Positions 1 to 8,200 of a DNA stretch of 13,864 bases are shown here, piece by piece. The stretch is from UBA10133 sp964348455. GTDB taxonomy: Bacteria; Patescibacteriota; Microgenomatia; UBA1400; MFAQ01. How positions within the stretch are numbered: the stretch's first letter is position 1; each line of letters starts with the position of its first letter. The notes beneath the pieces were generated by a model. That model was not told the DNA's origin, did no database searches, and worked only from the letters and a program-made list of their open reading frames with translations. The translations under genes were made by a program, and so were the position numbers. The stretch is taken from NCBI GenBank assembly GCA_964348455.1, contig CAYGCQ010000029.1:1-13864 (forward strand). Direction: 5' to 3'.

Positions 1-3
1 CGC

Positions 4-56
4 ACAAGGTTTGAGTACAAACCCTTGTACGGGGTTTCCTGGGTACAAAAAACCCC
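4..56. other. Two adjacent hairpins at the left edge
   Basis: Bases 4-13 pair with 18-28 (one bulged C, loop AGTA), and GGGGTTT at 31-37 pairs with AAACCCC at 50-56. They lie downstream of the leftward nucleotidase gene, which ends at 80, and could stop its transcript or one entering from the left. Neither hairpin is followed by a clean T run in either direction, so a terminator role is only a guess. No gene is evident in 1-79. Confidence 0.35.
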
Positions 57-79
57 ACCATCCGGCAAGGCTTAACTTA

Positions 80-655
80 CTACTCATACTTCAAAAACTC
101 ATAAAAATCTTTCCACCCATCACGGCTATTCCAATCGATGAATTCTTTTCCGCATCCAACGTTGTAAGGTTGTCTCCGAACAATGTGTGTCCACGATGGG
201 TAAAGATTTGCACCAGACACAAATGGTTTATCGTCAATTAAAAAATCAGCCCTAATTAGAGTTTTGTCGCGAGTCATAATCATTCTCTCAACAAATGGCT
301 CTCCAAGCATCTTTCTCACCCACTCATATTTCTCAGTCACACAATACCTTGTATCTCTAAGTGGAGAAGTGCAGATTGCAAGTGTTACGTTTGGCAAAGC
401 CTCGATTTGTCTCAGAGCTTCCACAGCCCCAATTACAGGCTTCAAGCTAAGGAAGAATCCTGGTCTGGCGATAATCTGAGCTACCAAAGGCCGGTGTTCT
501 TCAACAATTTGCTCATCCATATAGAAAGTCTTTCTATCCTCTGGCAATGGGAGTCTAACATTTGGATATTCCAGGTGGAGAAGCTCTCTTACCCTGCCTT
601 CCAAATCTGCGATTACCCCATCCATGTCAGTCAACACTAACCTCTCAGCAGGCAT
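80..655 (-). CDS. 5'(3')-deoxyribonucleotidase-like HAD hydrolase
   Basis: A 191-residue soluble protein of the haloacid dehalogenase superfamily, most like the 5'(3')-deoxyribonucleotidase (NT5C) family, which dephosphorylates nucleoside monophosphates and helps balance nucleotide pools. Visible motifs: motif I DMDGV at residues 10-14, with nucleophile D10 and general acid D12; motif II ICTSP at 94-98; motif III lysine K131; and the acidic pair D141-D142 in FLIDDKP. Length fits the family, and the order and spacing are intact. The ATG start at 655 is supported by a strong ribosome-binding site (AAGGAGG, reverse complement of 661-667) 5 nt upstream. A good promoter lies at 721-749. It is transcribed alone, divergent from the transposase. 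Substrate preference cannot be read from sequence. Confidence 0.88.
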   Translation of the reverse strand: MPAERLVLTDMDGVIADLEGRVRELLHLEYPNVRLPLPEDRKTFYMDEQIVEEHRPLVAQIIARPGFFLSLKPVIGAVEALRQIEALPNVTLAICTSPLRDTRYCVTEKYEWVRKMLGEPFVERMIMTRDKTLIRADFLIDDKPFVSGANLYPSWTHIVRRQPYNVGCGKEFIDWNSRDGWKDFYEFLKYE

Positions 656-720
656 ACCAACCTCCTTATCATCAGATATTTTACCAATTTAGGCACGAAT
701 TATTTGAAAAGTACCCGCCT

Positions 721-749
721 ATTATATCAGCCCTATAGTATCTTTTCAA
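721..749 (-). promoter_or_regulatory. Sigma70-type promoter of the nucleotidase gene
   Basis: On the minus strand, TTGAAA (744-749) is followed by a 17-nt spacer and a perfect TATAAT (721-726). Transcription would begin near 714, giving a 5' leader of about 58 nt before the ATG at 655. It is the best promoter match in the left part and ends 10 bases before the first transposase-associated palindrome. Confidence 0.7.
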
Positions 750-758
750 CCACCCTCA

Positions 759-784
759 AGACCTTCAAGGAGTCTCCTTGAAGG
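759..784 (+). repeat. Palindrome copy 1, spanning the RBS and start of the transposase
   Basis: Bases 762-784 form a perfect 11+1+11 palindrome centred on T773 with core CAAGGAGTCTCCTTG. The 26 bases 759-784 are identical to 981-1006. The left arm supplies AAGGAG (767-772) and the right arm supplies TTG (778-780), so the palindrome holds both the ribosome-binding site and the start codon. In RNA the hairpin would hide both. Confidence 0.9.
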
Positions 785-1503
785 CAAACTCAAACAAAGA
801 ATGTAATATTAAACCAGTGCCATCAAAAAATGTCATAAAGGAATACGAAGCTGGGGCTTATTACCACATTTATAACCGCGGGGTCGAGAAAAGGATCATT
901 TTTTTAGATGAACAAGACTATAAAACATTTCTCTCATATCTTAAGTTCTATCTCACAAGTCAAGACCCACAACTTCAAGCAGACCTTCAAGGAGTCTCCT
1001 TGAAGGTCTTAAGGCCAATCTCTCCAAGCAGAAAATCGAAAAATTATTTAAACGAAATCGAGCTTCTTGCATACTGCTTAATGCCAAATCATTTCCATCT
1101 TTTAGTTCATCAAAACTCCGAAACTTCTATAAATTATTTCATGAGGTCACTATCTACAAAATATGTCCGCTATTTCAACACCAAGTACAAGAGAGTTGGC
1201 CACCTCTTTCAAGATACTTACAAAGCAGTCAAAATTGAAACCGAAAACCAATGGATTCACCTCTCCAAATATATTCACCGCAACCCTCTAGACCTCCCCA
1301 CCTTCAAGGAGTCTCCTTGTAGCCTTTCGGAATACAAATATTCTTCATACCGAAACTACCTTGGAAACTTCCATCAATCTTGGGTTAATACCTCAGAAAT
1401 AATTTCAAATTTTGGTCATAATAAAAACAACTCATATCAATCTTTTGTCCAAGAGCCAATAGACATCACCCCCATCTATTTCACAGCCCTAGATTACGAT
1501 TAA
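778..1503 (+). CDS. REP-associated tyrosine transposase (Y1/HUH, RAYT-type)
   Basis: A 241-residue single-strand DNA transposase of the IS200-like Y1 superfamily (TnpA_REP/RAYT). The N-terminal strand GAYYHIYNRGVEKR (residues 26-39) and LAYCLMPNHFHLL (97-109) are typical. The metal-binding HUH motif is H105-F106-H107. By comparison with E. coli TnpA_REP, the catalytic tyrosine should be Y165 in KYIHRNP. RVGHLFQ (139-145) and YSSYRNYLG follow the family pattern. The TTG start at 778 has AAGGAG 5 nt upstream, both inside a palindrome; a GTG at codon 14 is an alternative start without a ribosome-binding site. The Y1 domain begins near residue 26, so either start gives a whole domain. Odd feature: two copies of the same palindrome lie in the gene (codons 68-78 and 175-181), lengthening two loops without breaking the frame. 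Confidence 0.9.
   Translation: MKANSNKECNIKPVPSKNVIKEYEAGAYYHIYNRGVEKRIIFLDEQDYKTFLSYLKFYLTSQDPQLQADLQGVSLKVLRPISPSRKSKNYLNEIELLAYCLMPNHFHLLVHQNSETSINYFMRSLSTKYVRYFNTKYKRVGHLFQDTYKAVKIETENQWIHLSKYIHRNPLDLPTFKESPCSLSEYKYSSYRNYLGNFHQSWVNTSEIISNFGHNKNNSYQSFVQEPIDITPIYFTALDYD
981..1009 (+). repeat. Palindrome copy 2, inside the transposase gene
   Basis: A perfect 29-base palindrome (14+1+14, centred on T995), sharing 26 bases exactly with copy 1. It is read as DLQGVSLKV (residues 69-77), in the loop before the LLAYCLMPNHFH strand. It reproduces AAGGAG (989-994), a 5-nt gap and TTG (1000-1002) in the same phase as copy 1, so an internal start giving a 167-residue product is conceivable. Confidence 0.9.
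1300..1319 (+). repeat. Palindrome copy 3, inside the transposase gene
   Basis: Twenty bases identical to copies 1 and 2. The right arm decays after 1319, so only the 15-base core (1305-1319) is a perfect palindrome. It is read in a different frame from copy 2, as TFKESPC, shortly after the presumed catalytic tyrosine motif. Confidence 0.85.
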
Positions 1504-1509
1504 AACGAC

Positions 1510-1528
1510 CCTTCAAAGGCTCTCCTCG
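1510..1528 (+). repeat. Degenerate palindrome copy 4 after the transposase stop
   Basis: Bases 1510-1528 match the 19-base left-arm-plus-core unit at 15 of 19 positions. The copy begins 7 bases after the TAA and lies between the convergent ends of the transposase and ABC ATPase genes. It probably marks the 3' border of the mobile unit. No better terminator for either gene is visible in 1504-1542. Confidence 0.55.
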
Positions 1529-1542
1529 TATGCAATTTATGA

Positions 1543-2505
1543 TTATTGTGTCTTTGAGAACAAGTCCCCCACCATTTCTTCCAGTGGCACATGGACGATA
1601 TCAATGTCATCAATGGGTAGGTCTTCCATCATCTTTGAAATCATTTTTGCCTGATCTTTTTTTGCGATCTCGATTGTGTACGAAAGTGCCTTTTTTTCCA
1701 CAATTTTTCCAAATTTTTCTACTTCTTTTTTGGAAACTTCGTCAGTCAAAATCAACGTCAAGTATTTTTTGTCTTCATACTTTTTGAGTAACTTGGTCAT
1801 AGAATCATCAAAAATAATGACACCATGATTAATCACTATTACTCTATCACTAACTTTTTCTACATCATCCATATCGTGACTCGTAAGCAGCAGCGTTACT
1901 CCCGATTCTCGCTGAATTTCCCTTAAAAACTTCCTGATTTTTTGTTTGGAAATTATATCCAGGCCGATAGTTGGCTCATCTAGATACAGTACCTCAGGGC
2001 TGTGTAGTAGTGATGCCACCAGCTCCATCTTCATCCTTTCCCCTAGTGAAAGTTTTCTCACTTGTTTGTCCAGATATTTTTCTACATCCAGCATCTCCGT
2101 TAGTTCTTTAATTCTAGTTGCACAGGCATTTTTTCCGATACCATAAATCTTTTGAGCCAGTTCAAAGTTTTGATTAGGAGTCAAGTCCCACGCCAACCCC
2201 GATCTGTTTCCCATCACCAACCCCATCCTTTTTAGATACTCTCTTTTTCGGTCAAAGGGAAAAAATCCCATGACACTTATCTCCCCTTCTGTTGGGTAGA
2301 GTAGACCGGATAGCATCTTCATCGTGGTTGTTTTTCCTGCTCCATTAGGACCCAGCAAAGCCACCGATTCACCCTTATTAATAGAAAAAGAAATATCCTT
2401 TATTGCCGATACAGTTCGATAATCCGGAAAAAACGCATCCTTCCAAAAACCTTTTTTATTTTTTACTGAATACTCTTTGGTAAGCCCTTCAAGTTTTATT
2501 ATCAT
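1543..2505 (-). CDS. ABC exporter ATPase (COG4586-like)
   Basis: A 320-residue cytoplasmic ATP-binding subunit that powers the two permeases encoded just upstream. Motifs in order: Walker A GPNGAGKT (52-59), signature LSLGE (152-156), Walker B EVLYLDEPT (171-179) with catalytic E177, D-loop GLD (181-183), and switch histidine H210 in TSHD. The N-terminal TKEYSVKNKKGFWKDAFF-type stretch and the C-terminal extension after about residue 235 suit the COG4586 group of ABC-2 exporters. The Q-loop region reads VMGNRSGLAWDL, with N100 where glutamine is usual. The gene begins 11 nt after the preceding permease stop and has an A-rich leader with no Shine-Dalgarno sequence, so it is probably translated by coupling. 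It ends the cluster. The substrate is unknown; a Synechocystis relative of this transporter type exports viologens. Confidence 0.88.
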   Translation of the reverse strand: MIIKLEGLTKEYSVKNKKGFWKDAFFPDYRTVSAIKDISFSINKGESVALLGPNGAGKTTTMKMLSGLLYPTEGEISVMGFFPFDRKREYLKRMGLVMGNRSGLAWDLTPNQNFELAQKIYGIGKNACATRIKELTEMLDVEKYLDKQVRKLSLGERMKMELVASLLHSPEVLYLDEPTIGLDIISKQKIRKFLREIQRESGVTLLLTSHDMDDVEKVSDRVIVINHGVIIFDDSMTKLLKKYEDKKYLTLILTDEVSKKEVEKFGKIVEKKALSYTIEIAKKDQAKMISKMMEDLPIDDIDIVHVPLEEMVGDLFSKTQ

Positions 2506-2516
2506 TTTTTTTATTT

Positions 2517-3344
2517 TTACGACGATGCTGACGTATAGTTTTTAATTGCCAAGTTCCACATTTTTTTTCTAATTCCTAACGCCAACACCGCCATTCCAAA
2601 AGTCCAAGACAATAGAGCCAAGGGGCTAGTCTTATTCAAAACTGCTGATGACGCAAAAGCGGTAGTTAAGAGAATCGGCATAATAGAGGAAAAGGTAATC
2701 TGTATTTTTCTACTATATCCCTCAAAAGGTATCAACACTCCGTTCCCGGAAGATAGCTGATTTGCCAAATCCAAAACACCTTCACTTTCTCCTAGCCAAA
2801 AAACAGGTAAAGCAGCTACCAACTGAAACACATGTAACACCCACAAACCCAAAATCATAATTACACAACCGATCAAAACATTCCAAGGATCCATATGAAT
2901 CTCTCCCCACTTTATCGCCACAACTATCGCCAATGTTGGCGCCAGTCCCTCTCTAAGTAGAAAGAGAATATTAAAATTCCTAGTGCTCAAGTAAAAGAGA
3001 GCTGGTACTGGTTTTACGAGCACCATATCCAGATTCCCCTGATTGACATCTCTTATCAAATTATAAGTATTTGTAAGACTCAAGGTCCAGTTTAAGTAGT
3101 AGGATATCTGTGCCATCAAAAAAAAGAAAAGCATTTCCTGATATGAATATCCTGCCAATTCATGAATATTAGAAAAGAGAATTTTTAAAAATATCAAAAG
3201 ACTCACCGTATAAAAGGTCGTAGATGCCAACCCGGCCCAGTTATTGCCGGCATAAGCCAGTTCGGTTTGAAATGTAAACCACAAATTAGCTCTAAACAAG
3301 TTCCATCGCAATCCCAGCTCTTTTTTATATTCCAACAGCTTCAT
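2517..3344 (-). CDS. ABC-2 type permease, second subunit (COG3694/DUF990-like)
   Basis: A 275-residue integral membrane protein with about six hydrophobic segments (roughly 41-58, 70-90, 125-145, 155-182, 218-236, 240-258) and a cytoplasmic N-terminus with FRANLWFTFQTELAY. The stretch RDVNQGNLDMVLVKPVPALF (99-118) is typical of this permease group. Its partner is the preceding permease, and together they would form the heterodimeric membrane channel for the ATPase. The ATG at 3344 overlaps the end of the upstream gene by 20 nt and lacks a clear Shine-Dalgarno sequence, suggesting coupled translation. The family is assigned from context and motif by eye, so the exact COG is less sure than the general class. 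Confidence 0.8.
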   Translation of the reverse strand: MKLLEYKKELGLRWNLFRANLWFTFQTELAYAGNNWAGLASTTFYTVSLLIFLKILFSNIHELAGYSYQEMLFFFLMAQISYYLNWTLSLTNTYNLIRDVNQGNLDMVLVKPVPALFYLSTRNFNILFLLREGLAPTLAIVVAIKWGEIHMDPWNVLIGCVIMILGLWVLHVFQLVAALPVFWLGESEGVLDLANQLSSGNGVLIPFEGYSRKIQITFSSIMPILLTTAFASSAVLNKTSPLALLSWTFGMAVLALGIRKKMWNLAIKNYTSASS

Positions 3345-4104
3345 ATTTTTTCATTGAATAATTCCACCACCTTCTAACTACAAAGTTCAAAAACACGGCC
3401 CAAAATACCGCTATCCCCAAGTCAAACAAAATATTCATACTGGCCAAAGTATTCGTAAGTGCATTAGTCGGCCCATACACCATGGCCGAAAAAGGCAAGA
3501 ACCCCACTATCTCTTTGAGGGGAGAAGGGAATAAATACAATGGAATCAGTGCTCCGGTAAAAACACGGATAAAATTCTGTAACGAATTTCGAATTCCACT
3601 CGCCTCCGTAAAGTGCAAAAACAAAGTCCCCTCAAAAAGATTATAAGCAAAAGAAATAAACCAAGATAAGACAAAAAAAGCAAAGAATAAAAGCACCGAC
3701 AGAACTCCTTGTGGTGGATAGATGATAACTCCAATCGCGATATTCACAAGCGCGAGCATTAATCTCAGACCGTTTCTACCCAAAGAAAGGGAATAAATAG
3801 ACCAGACCAAATCAGTCGGTTTAATCATGTAGTTACTTATCTGCCCGGACTTTACCAGAGTGCCAATCGTACTTCCAAAAGCGCCCCATCTTGACATAGT
3901 CAGGTCAGCAATTCCCATAGCGATTAAGAAATACGCGCTTATTTGAGGAATAGAAATAGCTTGATTGGTACTCTTGGCATATATAGACCAAAAGATAATC
4001 AAAAAAACTACCTCCATTATTCTTTTCACCGTCGAGGCAATTATCTCAAACGGATAGGCAAAGAAGCGCAAAAAACTAAACCTAATAATGTCCCAATAAA
4101 TCAC
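3325..4104 (-). CDS. ABC-2 type permease, first subunit (COG4587/DUF990-like)
   Basis: A 259-residue membrane protein with about six hydrophobic segments (roughly 31-43, 56-70, 112-130, 134-156, 180-205, 225-243). Motifs such as LVKSGQISNYMIKPTD (83-98) parallel the GNLDMVLVKP stretch of its partner, as expected for homologous halves of one channel. The start is GTG at 4104 with no Shine-Dalgarno sequence. A possible promoter at 4123-4151 would give a leader of only about a dozen bases. It precedes the second permease (20-nt overlap) and the ATPase, forming a complete export system. An upstream hypothetical gene ends 43 nt away and may share the transcript. Confidence 0.8.
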   Translation of the reverse strand: MIYWDIIRFSFLRFFAYPFEIIASTVKRIMEVVFLIIFWSIYAKSTNQAISIPQISAYFLIAMGIADLTMSRWGAFGSTIGTLVKSGQISNYMIKPTDLVWSIYSLSLGRNGLRLMLALVNIAIGVIIYPPQGVLSVLLFFAFFVLSWFISFAYNLFEGTLFLHFTEASGIRNSLQNFIRVFTGALIPLYLFPSPLKEIVGFLPFSAMVYGPTNALTNTLASMNILFDLGIAVFWAVFLNFVVRRWWNYSMKKYEAVGI

Positions 4105-4122
4105 AACTTATTTTACGCCAAA

Positions 4123-4151
4123 ATTATTCTAATTCAGGGTCGTTTGGTCAA
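4123..4151 (-). promoter_or_regulatory. Possible promoter of the ABC exporter genes
   Basis: On the minus strand TTGACC (4146-4151) is followed by 17 nt and AATAAT (4123-4128), each one mismatch from consensus. The -35 element overlaps the stop codon of the upstream hypothetical gene. Transcription would start near 4116, only about a dozen bases before the GTG at 4104. Confidence 0.4.
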
Positions 4152-5254
4152 AAATTCTTAACCTGCCGGAACTTCCCCTCCAAAAATTTAAGATAAGCCA
4201 TTCCACTAGCTTCGATACTCCGCCTGTTCTCAGCTACAGACTCCTTCCTAATTTGATCTATTGTCAAAAAGAACATATCTTTTATGTCACCCATCTTGAG
4301 CGACTCCATTCTTTTCTCTGTCTCATCTTTTTCCAAATCAAACAATTGAAACAATTCCTCCGTCACCACGTCCTTAGCCATATTTCTTTTTTCCTGCCCA
4401 CCTGCTCGGATGGTCGTTCCGATCACGAAATCCCAACCCTTAGAGATAATATTCATGATCTCATTTACATCTCCTGATGTTTTCAATATATTAGCCATCA
4501 TCCACATCTTTTCCGACATATCTTTCCTTCTCTCATTGAGATACTTTTGAATAGCCTCTCTTCTATACGGACCATCAACAAACGCTTCCCTATATTTTTC
4601 AATTAGCACGGAGTAGACTATTGGCAACCCTTCCTGTTTTTCTAAATATTCTTCCATTTCTCGTGCCTTTGCCCTCATACTTTGTTCCAGGGCAAACTTT
4701 GCCTCTTGCAGCTCAGAAGCTCTTTCCCCACTTTTTGATCCCCTGCCCTTACTAATATCCAGATTTTGCAACTCACCTCTCTCGGCTATCATTTTTTCAT
4801 AGTCATCGCACATTAACCCATATTTCAGCCCCACTTTTTCTGCATTCTCACTCCCAAATTCACAAGTCTGCATTGCTAAAAATAAAGGCACTTCAGACAA
4901 ATTCATCACAGATCGACAAAACGTTCTCACTATTTTTCGAAAATTATCTTTATCAGAATCAATTGTGTCCAACGCCATTTGAATATCTGCACGCACTAAA
5001 TCATTCTTCAGTACCGGATACATATGTAGAAGAACCTCAGTCTGCATTTTCTCTTCTCCTGCATTCCTTAAGTAGTCTCTAAATTCTTTAACACTCAAAG
5101 GCAGATCATCTCCGAGATCTCCCAACATCCATTTTTGAAATTCAGGTAACATTTTGTTAAACTCATCCTGAAAATTCTGCGGCCACTCACTCGGAGCAGA
5201 AACTTCAACATTTTTTTGCTCCTCTCCATCCAGCACAATCACTTGTAATTCCAT
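4148..5254 (-). CDS. Hypothetical soluble helical protein
   Basis: I do not recognise this protein. It would have 368 residues, no signal peptide and no membrane segment. It is rich in Glu, Lys and Met and predicted largely helical. A charged, probably coiled-coil stretch (GERASELQEAKFALEQSMRA and following) sits near the middle after a GRGSKSG linker. I chose the ATG at 5254 over an upstream start at 5317 because a perfect GGAGGTGA (reverse complement of 5268-5275) precedes it, and because the longer form would overlap the divergent gene at 5292. It lies 43 nt upstream of the ABC permeases on the same strand, so a cytoplasmic partner or accessory of the exporter is possible but unproven. Confidence 0.75.
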   Translation of the reverse strand: MELQVIVLDGEEQKNVEVSAPSEWPQNFQDEFNKMLPEFQKWMLGDLGDDLPLSVKEFRDYLRNAGEEKMQTEVLLHMYPVLKNDLVRADIQMALDTIDSDKDNFRKIVRTFCRSVMNLSEVPLFLAMQTCEFGSENAEKVGLKYGLMCDDYEKMIAERGELQNLDISKGRGSKSGERASELQEAKFALEQSMRAKAREMEEYLEKQEGLPIVYSVLIEKYREAFVDGPYRREAIQKYLNERRKDMSEKMWMMANILKTSGDVNEIMNIISKGWDFVIGTTIRAGGQEKRNMAKDVVTEELFQLFDLEKDETEKRMESLKMGDIKDMFFLTIDQIRKESVAENRRSIEASGMAYLKFLEGKFRQVKNF

Positions 5255-5267
5255 AATCTCAAATATA

Positions 5268-5275
5268 TCACCTCC
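5268..5275 (-). promoter_or_regulatory. Ribosome-binding site deciding the start at 5254
   Basis: The reverse complement of 5268-5275 is GGAGGTGA, a full match to the anti-Shine-Dalgarno core, ending 13 nt before the ATG at 5254. The spacing is long, but no better start lies nearer. It favours the 368-codon over the 389-codon form. Confidence 0.6.
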
Positions 5276-5291
5276 AATGTTAAACTGAATT

Positions 5292-8200
5292 GTGCCGAAA
5301 AATATTACTAAACTCAAACATCGCTTTCCTCTCCGCCAAATCCGTCAAATACCGAGATTTTTCCGCCGCTACTGGCCGATAATTTCAATCATCACCATCA
5401 CTACAATTCTTGCTTTTCTAAACTACGAACCTGGTACTTATCTTATTGGCTGGGATAATCTTAACCCCGAATTCGATACTTGGATGAATTTTAAAAGGAC
5501 TTTATTTTCCGTCTGGCAAGAGTATCGAGGTCTCGGACTTTTAGGGGGACAAGCTCATGCCGCCGATCTTCCCAGAATTTTATTTATTCTACTTTTACAA
5601 ACTTTTAAAATAGATAATTCTCTTATCCGATATATTACGACTTTCTTACCCCTTGTAGCTGGACCACTTGGAGTCTACTTCCTTTTCTATCATCATCTCT
5701 TTAGAGAAAAGCTGGATGCCAAGACTACTCAATTCGCATCTCTCCTTGGAGCCCTCTTTTTTCTACTAAATTTAAACACCTTGCAGACATTTTTTGTTCC
5801 ATTTGAAACATTTACTTGGTTCTACGGAGCACTTCCTTGGTTACTCTTTTTTACCATTTCTTACATTAGTAAGCCATCAGTCAAGGGGTTATCCACATTA
5901 TTTTTAATTTCCCTAATCGCCTCTCCAGCATTCTATGTCGAGACTATCTACCTAGTTTTCTTTGTTTCTATCCTTCCATTTATTATTGAATACTTTTATC
6001 AGAAAAGAAAAGTTATAACCTCTATAAAAACTATTTCAGCCGGAATATTTGCTCTCATCACTCCCCAACTTTACTGGCTTTTCCCGGTAATTTTATTTGT
6101 TATTTCCGGAGGTGGACATGTCGCCGAGTCAGCCAAAATAAACGCCATTTCTTCACCCCAAACTTATTATAGAAATCTACAGTTTGCCAACTTACCTGAC
6201 ATGGCTCTGATGAAAGGTTATCTCTTTAACTATCTGGATATGGGCGCTGGCTATAAATACGACTACCTACTTAGTGTCTGGCGCAATCACTTATCCACTC
6301 CTCTTATTAGCCTACTCGGGTACTTAATCTTTATTGTCGTCCTAACCGGACTCTACTACTCAATTAAAAAGAAATTTGCTTGGACTGCTTCTTTCATGAG
6401 TATGTTATTTCTCTGTTTATTTTTCCTCATGGGCGGAGGCTTACTCATTAATAGTGCCATTCCTCTGATAGGAGAACTTTTCAGATCCCCCTTCACCAAG
6501 TTTTCCATACCTCTTTCTTTAGCTTTCGCTTTCTTTTTCTCCATCGGTAGCATGTTCATCCTTGACCTTTTTACTTTTCTTCACAACCGGCTTACTTACA
6601 TTTTTACTCTCTTCTCGGTCGCCATTGCCTTGCTTTTATTTATGTCCCCAGCATTTGCCGGCAACCTTGTTTCTTCAAATATGAGACTTACCATACCATC
6701 CGAGTACTTTGATCTTTTTACTTACCTAAAATCTCAAGACACCTCCACTCGCATAGCGAACTTCCCTCAATATACTTTTTGGGGTTGGAACTACTACGAC
6801 TGGGGCTATCGCGGTTCTGGCTTCCTTTGGCATGGGATCAAACAACCACTGCTGGATAGAGCATTTGATGTCTGGGACAAGTCCTCGGAAAAGTACTACG
6901 AAGAAATCTCCACTGCTATCTACAGCAACAATCAATCGGACTTCGAAAGAGTTATCGACAAGTACTCTATTAATTGGGTTCTCCTGGATAAGCACATCAT
7001 TTCTCCTGACGGGAAAACAGATCTAGGCAACGACATCCTTGAAAAATTTATCTCTGATTCCGATAAATTTTCTATAGCGGAAAGCTTCAACAATCAAATT
7101 TTTCTTTACAAAACTAAGTTATCACAACCCACTCAAAACTTCCTCTCCTTAACTTCCTCCTCCTATCCTGATGTCATTCCTGCGAAGGCAGGAATCCATT
7201 CAATAAACTCCTATCTCCCCTTCTCCACCCTTTCCCTCCGCCCAAACTTAGACTGGACAGAAAAGACAGGTTATCTTTCCACCTCAGCTACTATCCCCAT
7301 GCCTAGTCCTGTCATCCCGAGCGAAGTCGGGGCCGATGGTACCCGAAGGGGTAGATCTCACCCCACACCCCAAGCAACTCTCACCCTCCCTTCATTAACA
7401 GACACAGAAAATCAAATCCCCGTCAGGTTAGAATACCAAAAATTGTCAGATAGCATCAATCTCCGAATTACTCCAATTACTCCAGTTATCTTCGCCGACG
7501 ATAAACAAATAGACCTTAACCCTGTTTCATCCTTAATTAATATTCCAACTTCACTCGAAGAAAGTTTTATTATTCAAGTAAATGATCAACACTTTCTTCT
7601 TCAACTCCCAGCGGAACTATCTTCCACCTCAGACTTCTTTAATATTGCTACCATCTATTTACCTGTTTCAAGTAATTTTCAAGTCGCTCTTTACAGTGTC
7701 AACAGCTCAAGTATTTACCCACTAACCAACTCGTTATCTCAAGCAAATCCTGTCCAGTGCTACACCAACAAACCAAACCGTAAAATAGAAAAGATCATTT
7801 CCCCGTCAGGTATTTCTCTATTGGGTACAGACGTCAACGGCTGTTTATCTGTACCTTTGCCAAACTTTTCAGAAGGCAGTCTCATTTCATACACCTTTAC
7901 TTATTCCTCGCCAAATCTAATTACTGGAAACGTCAATATCTCAGGTAAGGATTTCATCTCTTCGGACACCTCTCAACCCTTAGAGCCCAGCACCACCCCC
8001 AAAAAAGCTCAACTTTTTACCCATGCTTCAGGTAGTGACCAACAACTAAACTTGGTGTTAAACGCCGAAGACACCAAGTCTATTCAAGATATAACCTATC
8101 AAGACATTTTCGTTTCTGTACATCCCAGAATTTTTTACACCACCGATTCACTTTCTTATATCCCTAAAAAAGAAATTGTTCTAGATTCATTCCCAAAAAA

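Larger units (their letters stand above)
759..1528 (+). mobile_element. REP/RAYT-like unit: Y1 transposase with its palindromes
   Basis: The transposase gene is bounded by copies of one palindrome: an intact copy at 759-784 over the start codon, and a degenerate copy (15 of 19 bases) at 1510-1528 just after the stop. Two further copies lie inside the gene. In known REP/RAYT systems the transposase gene is flanked by the palindromes it acts on, which fits this layout. The outer limits are my estimate; no target-site duplication is expected for Y1 elements. Confidence 0.65.
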
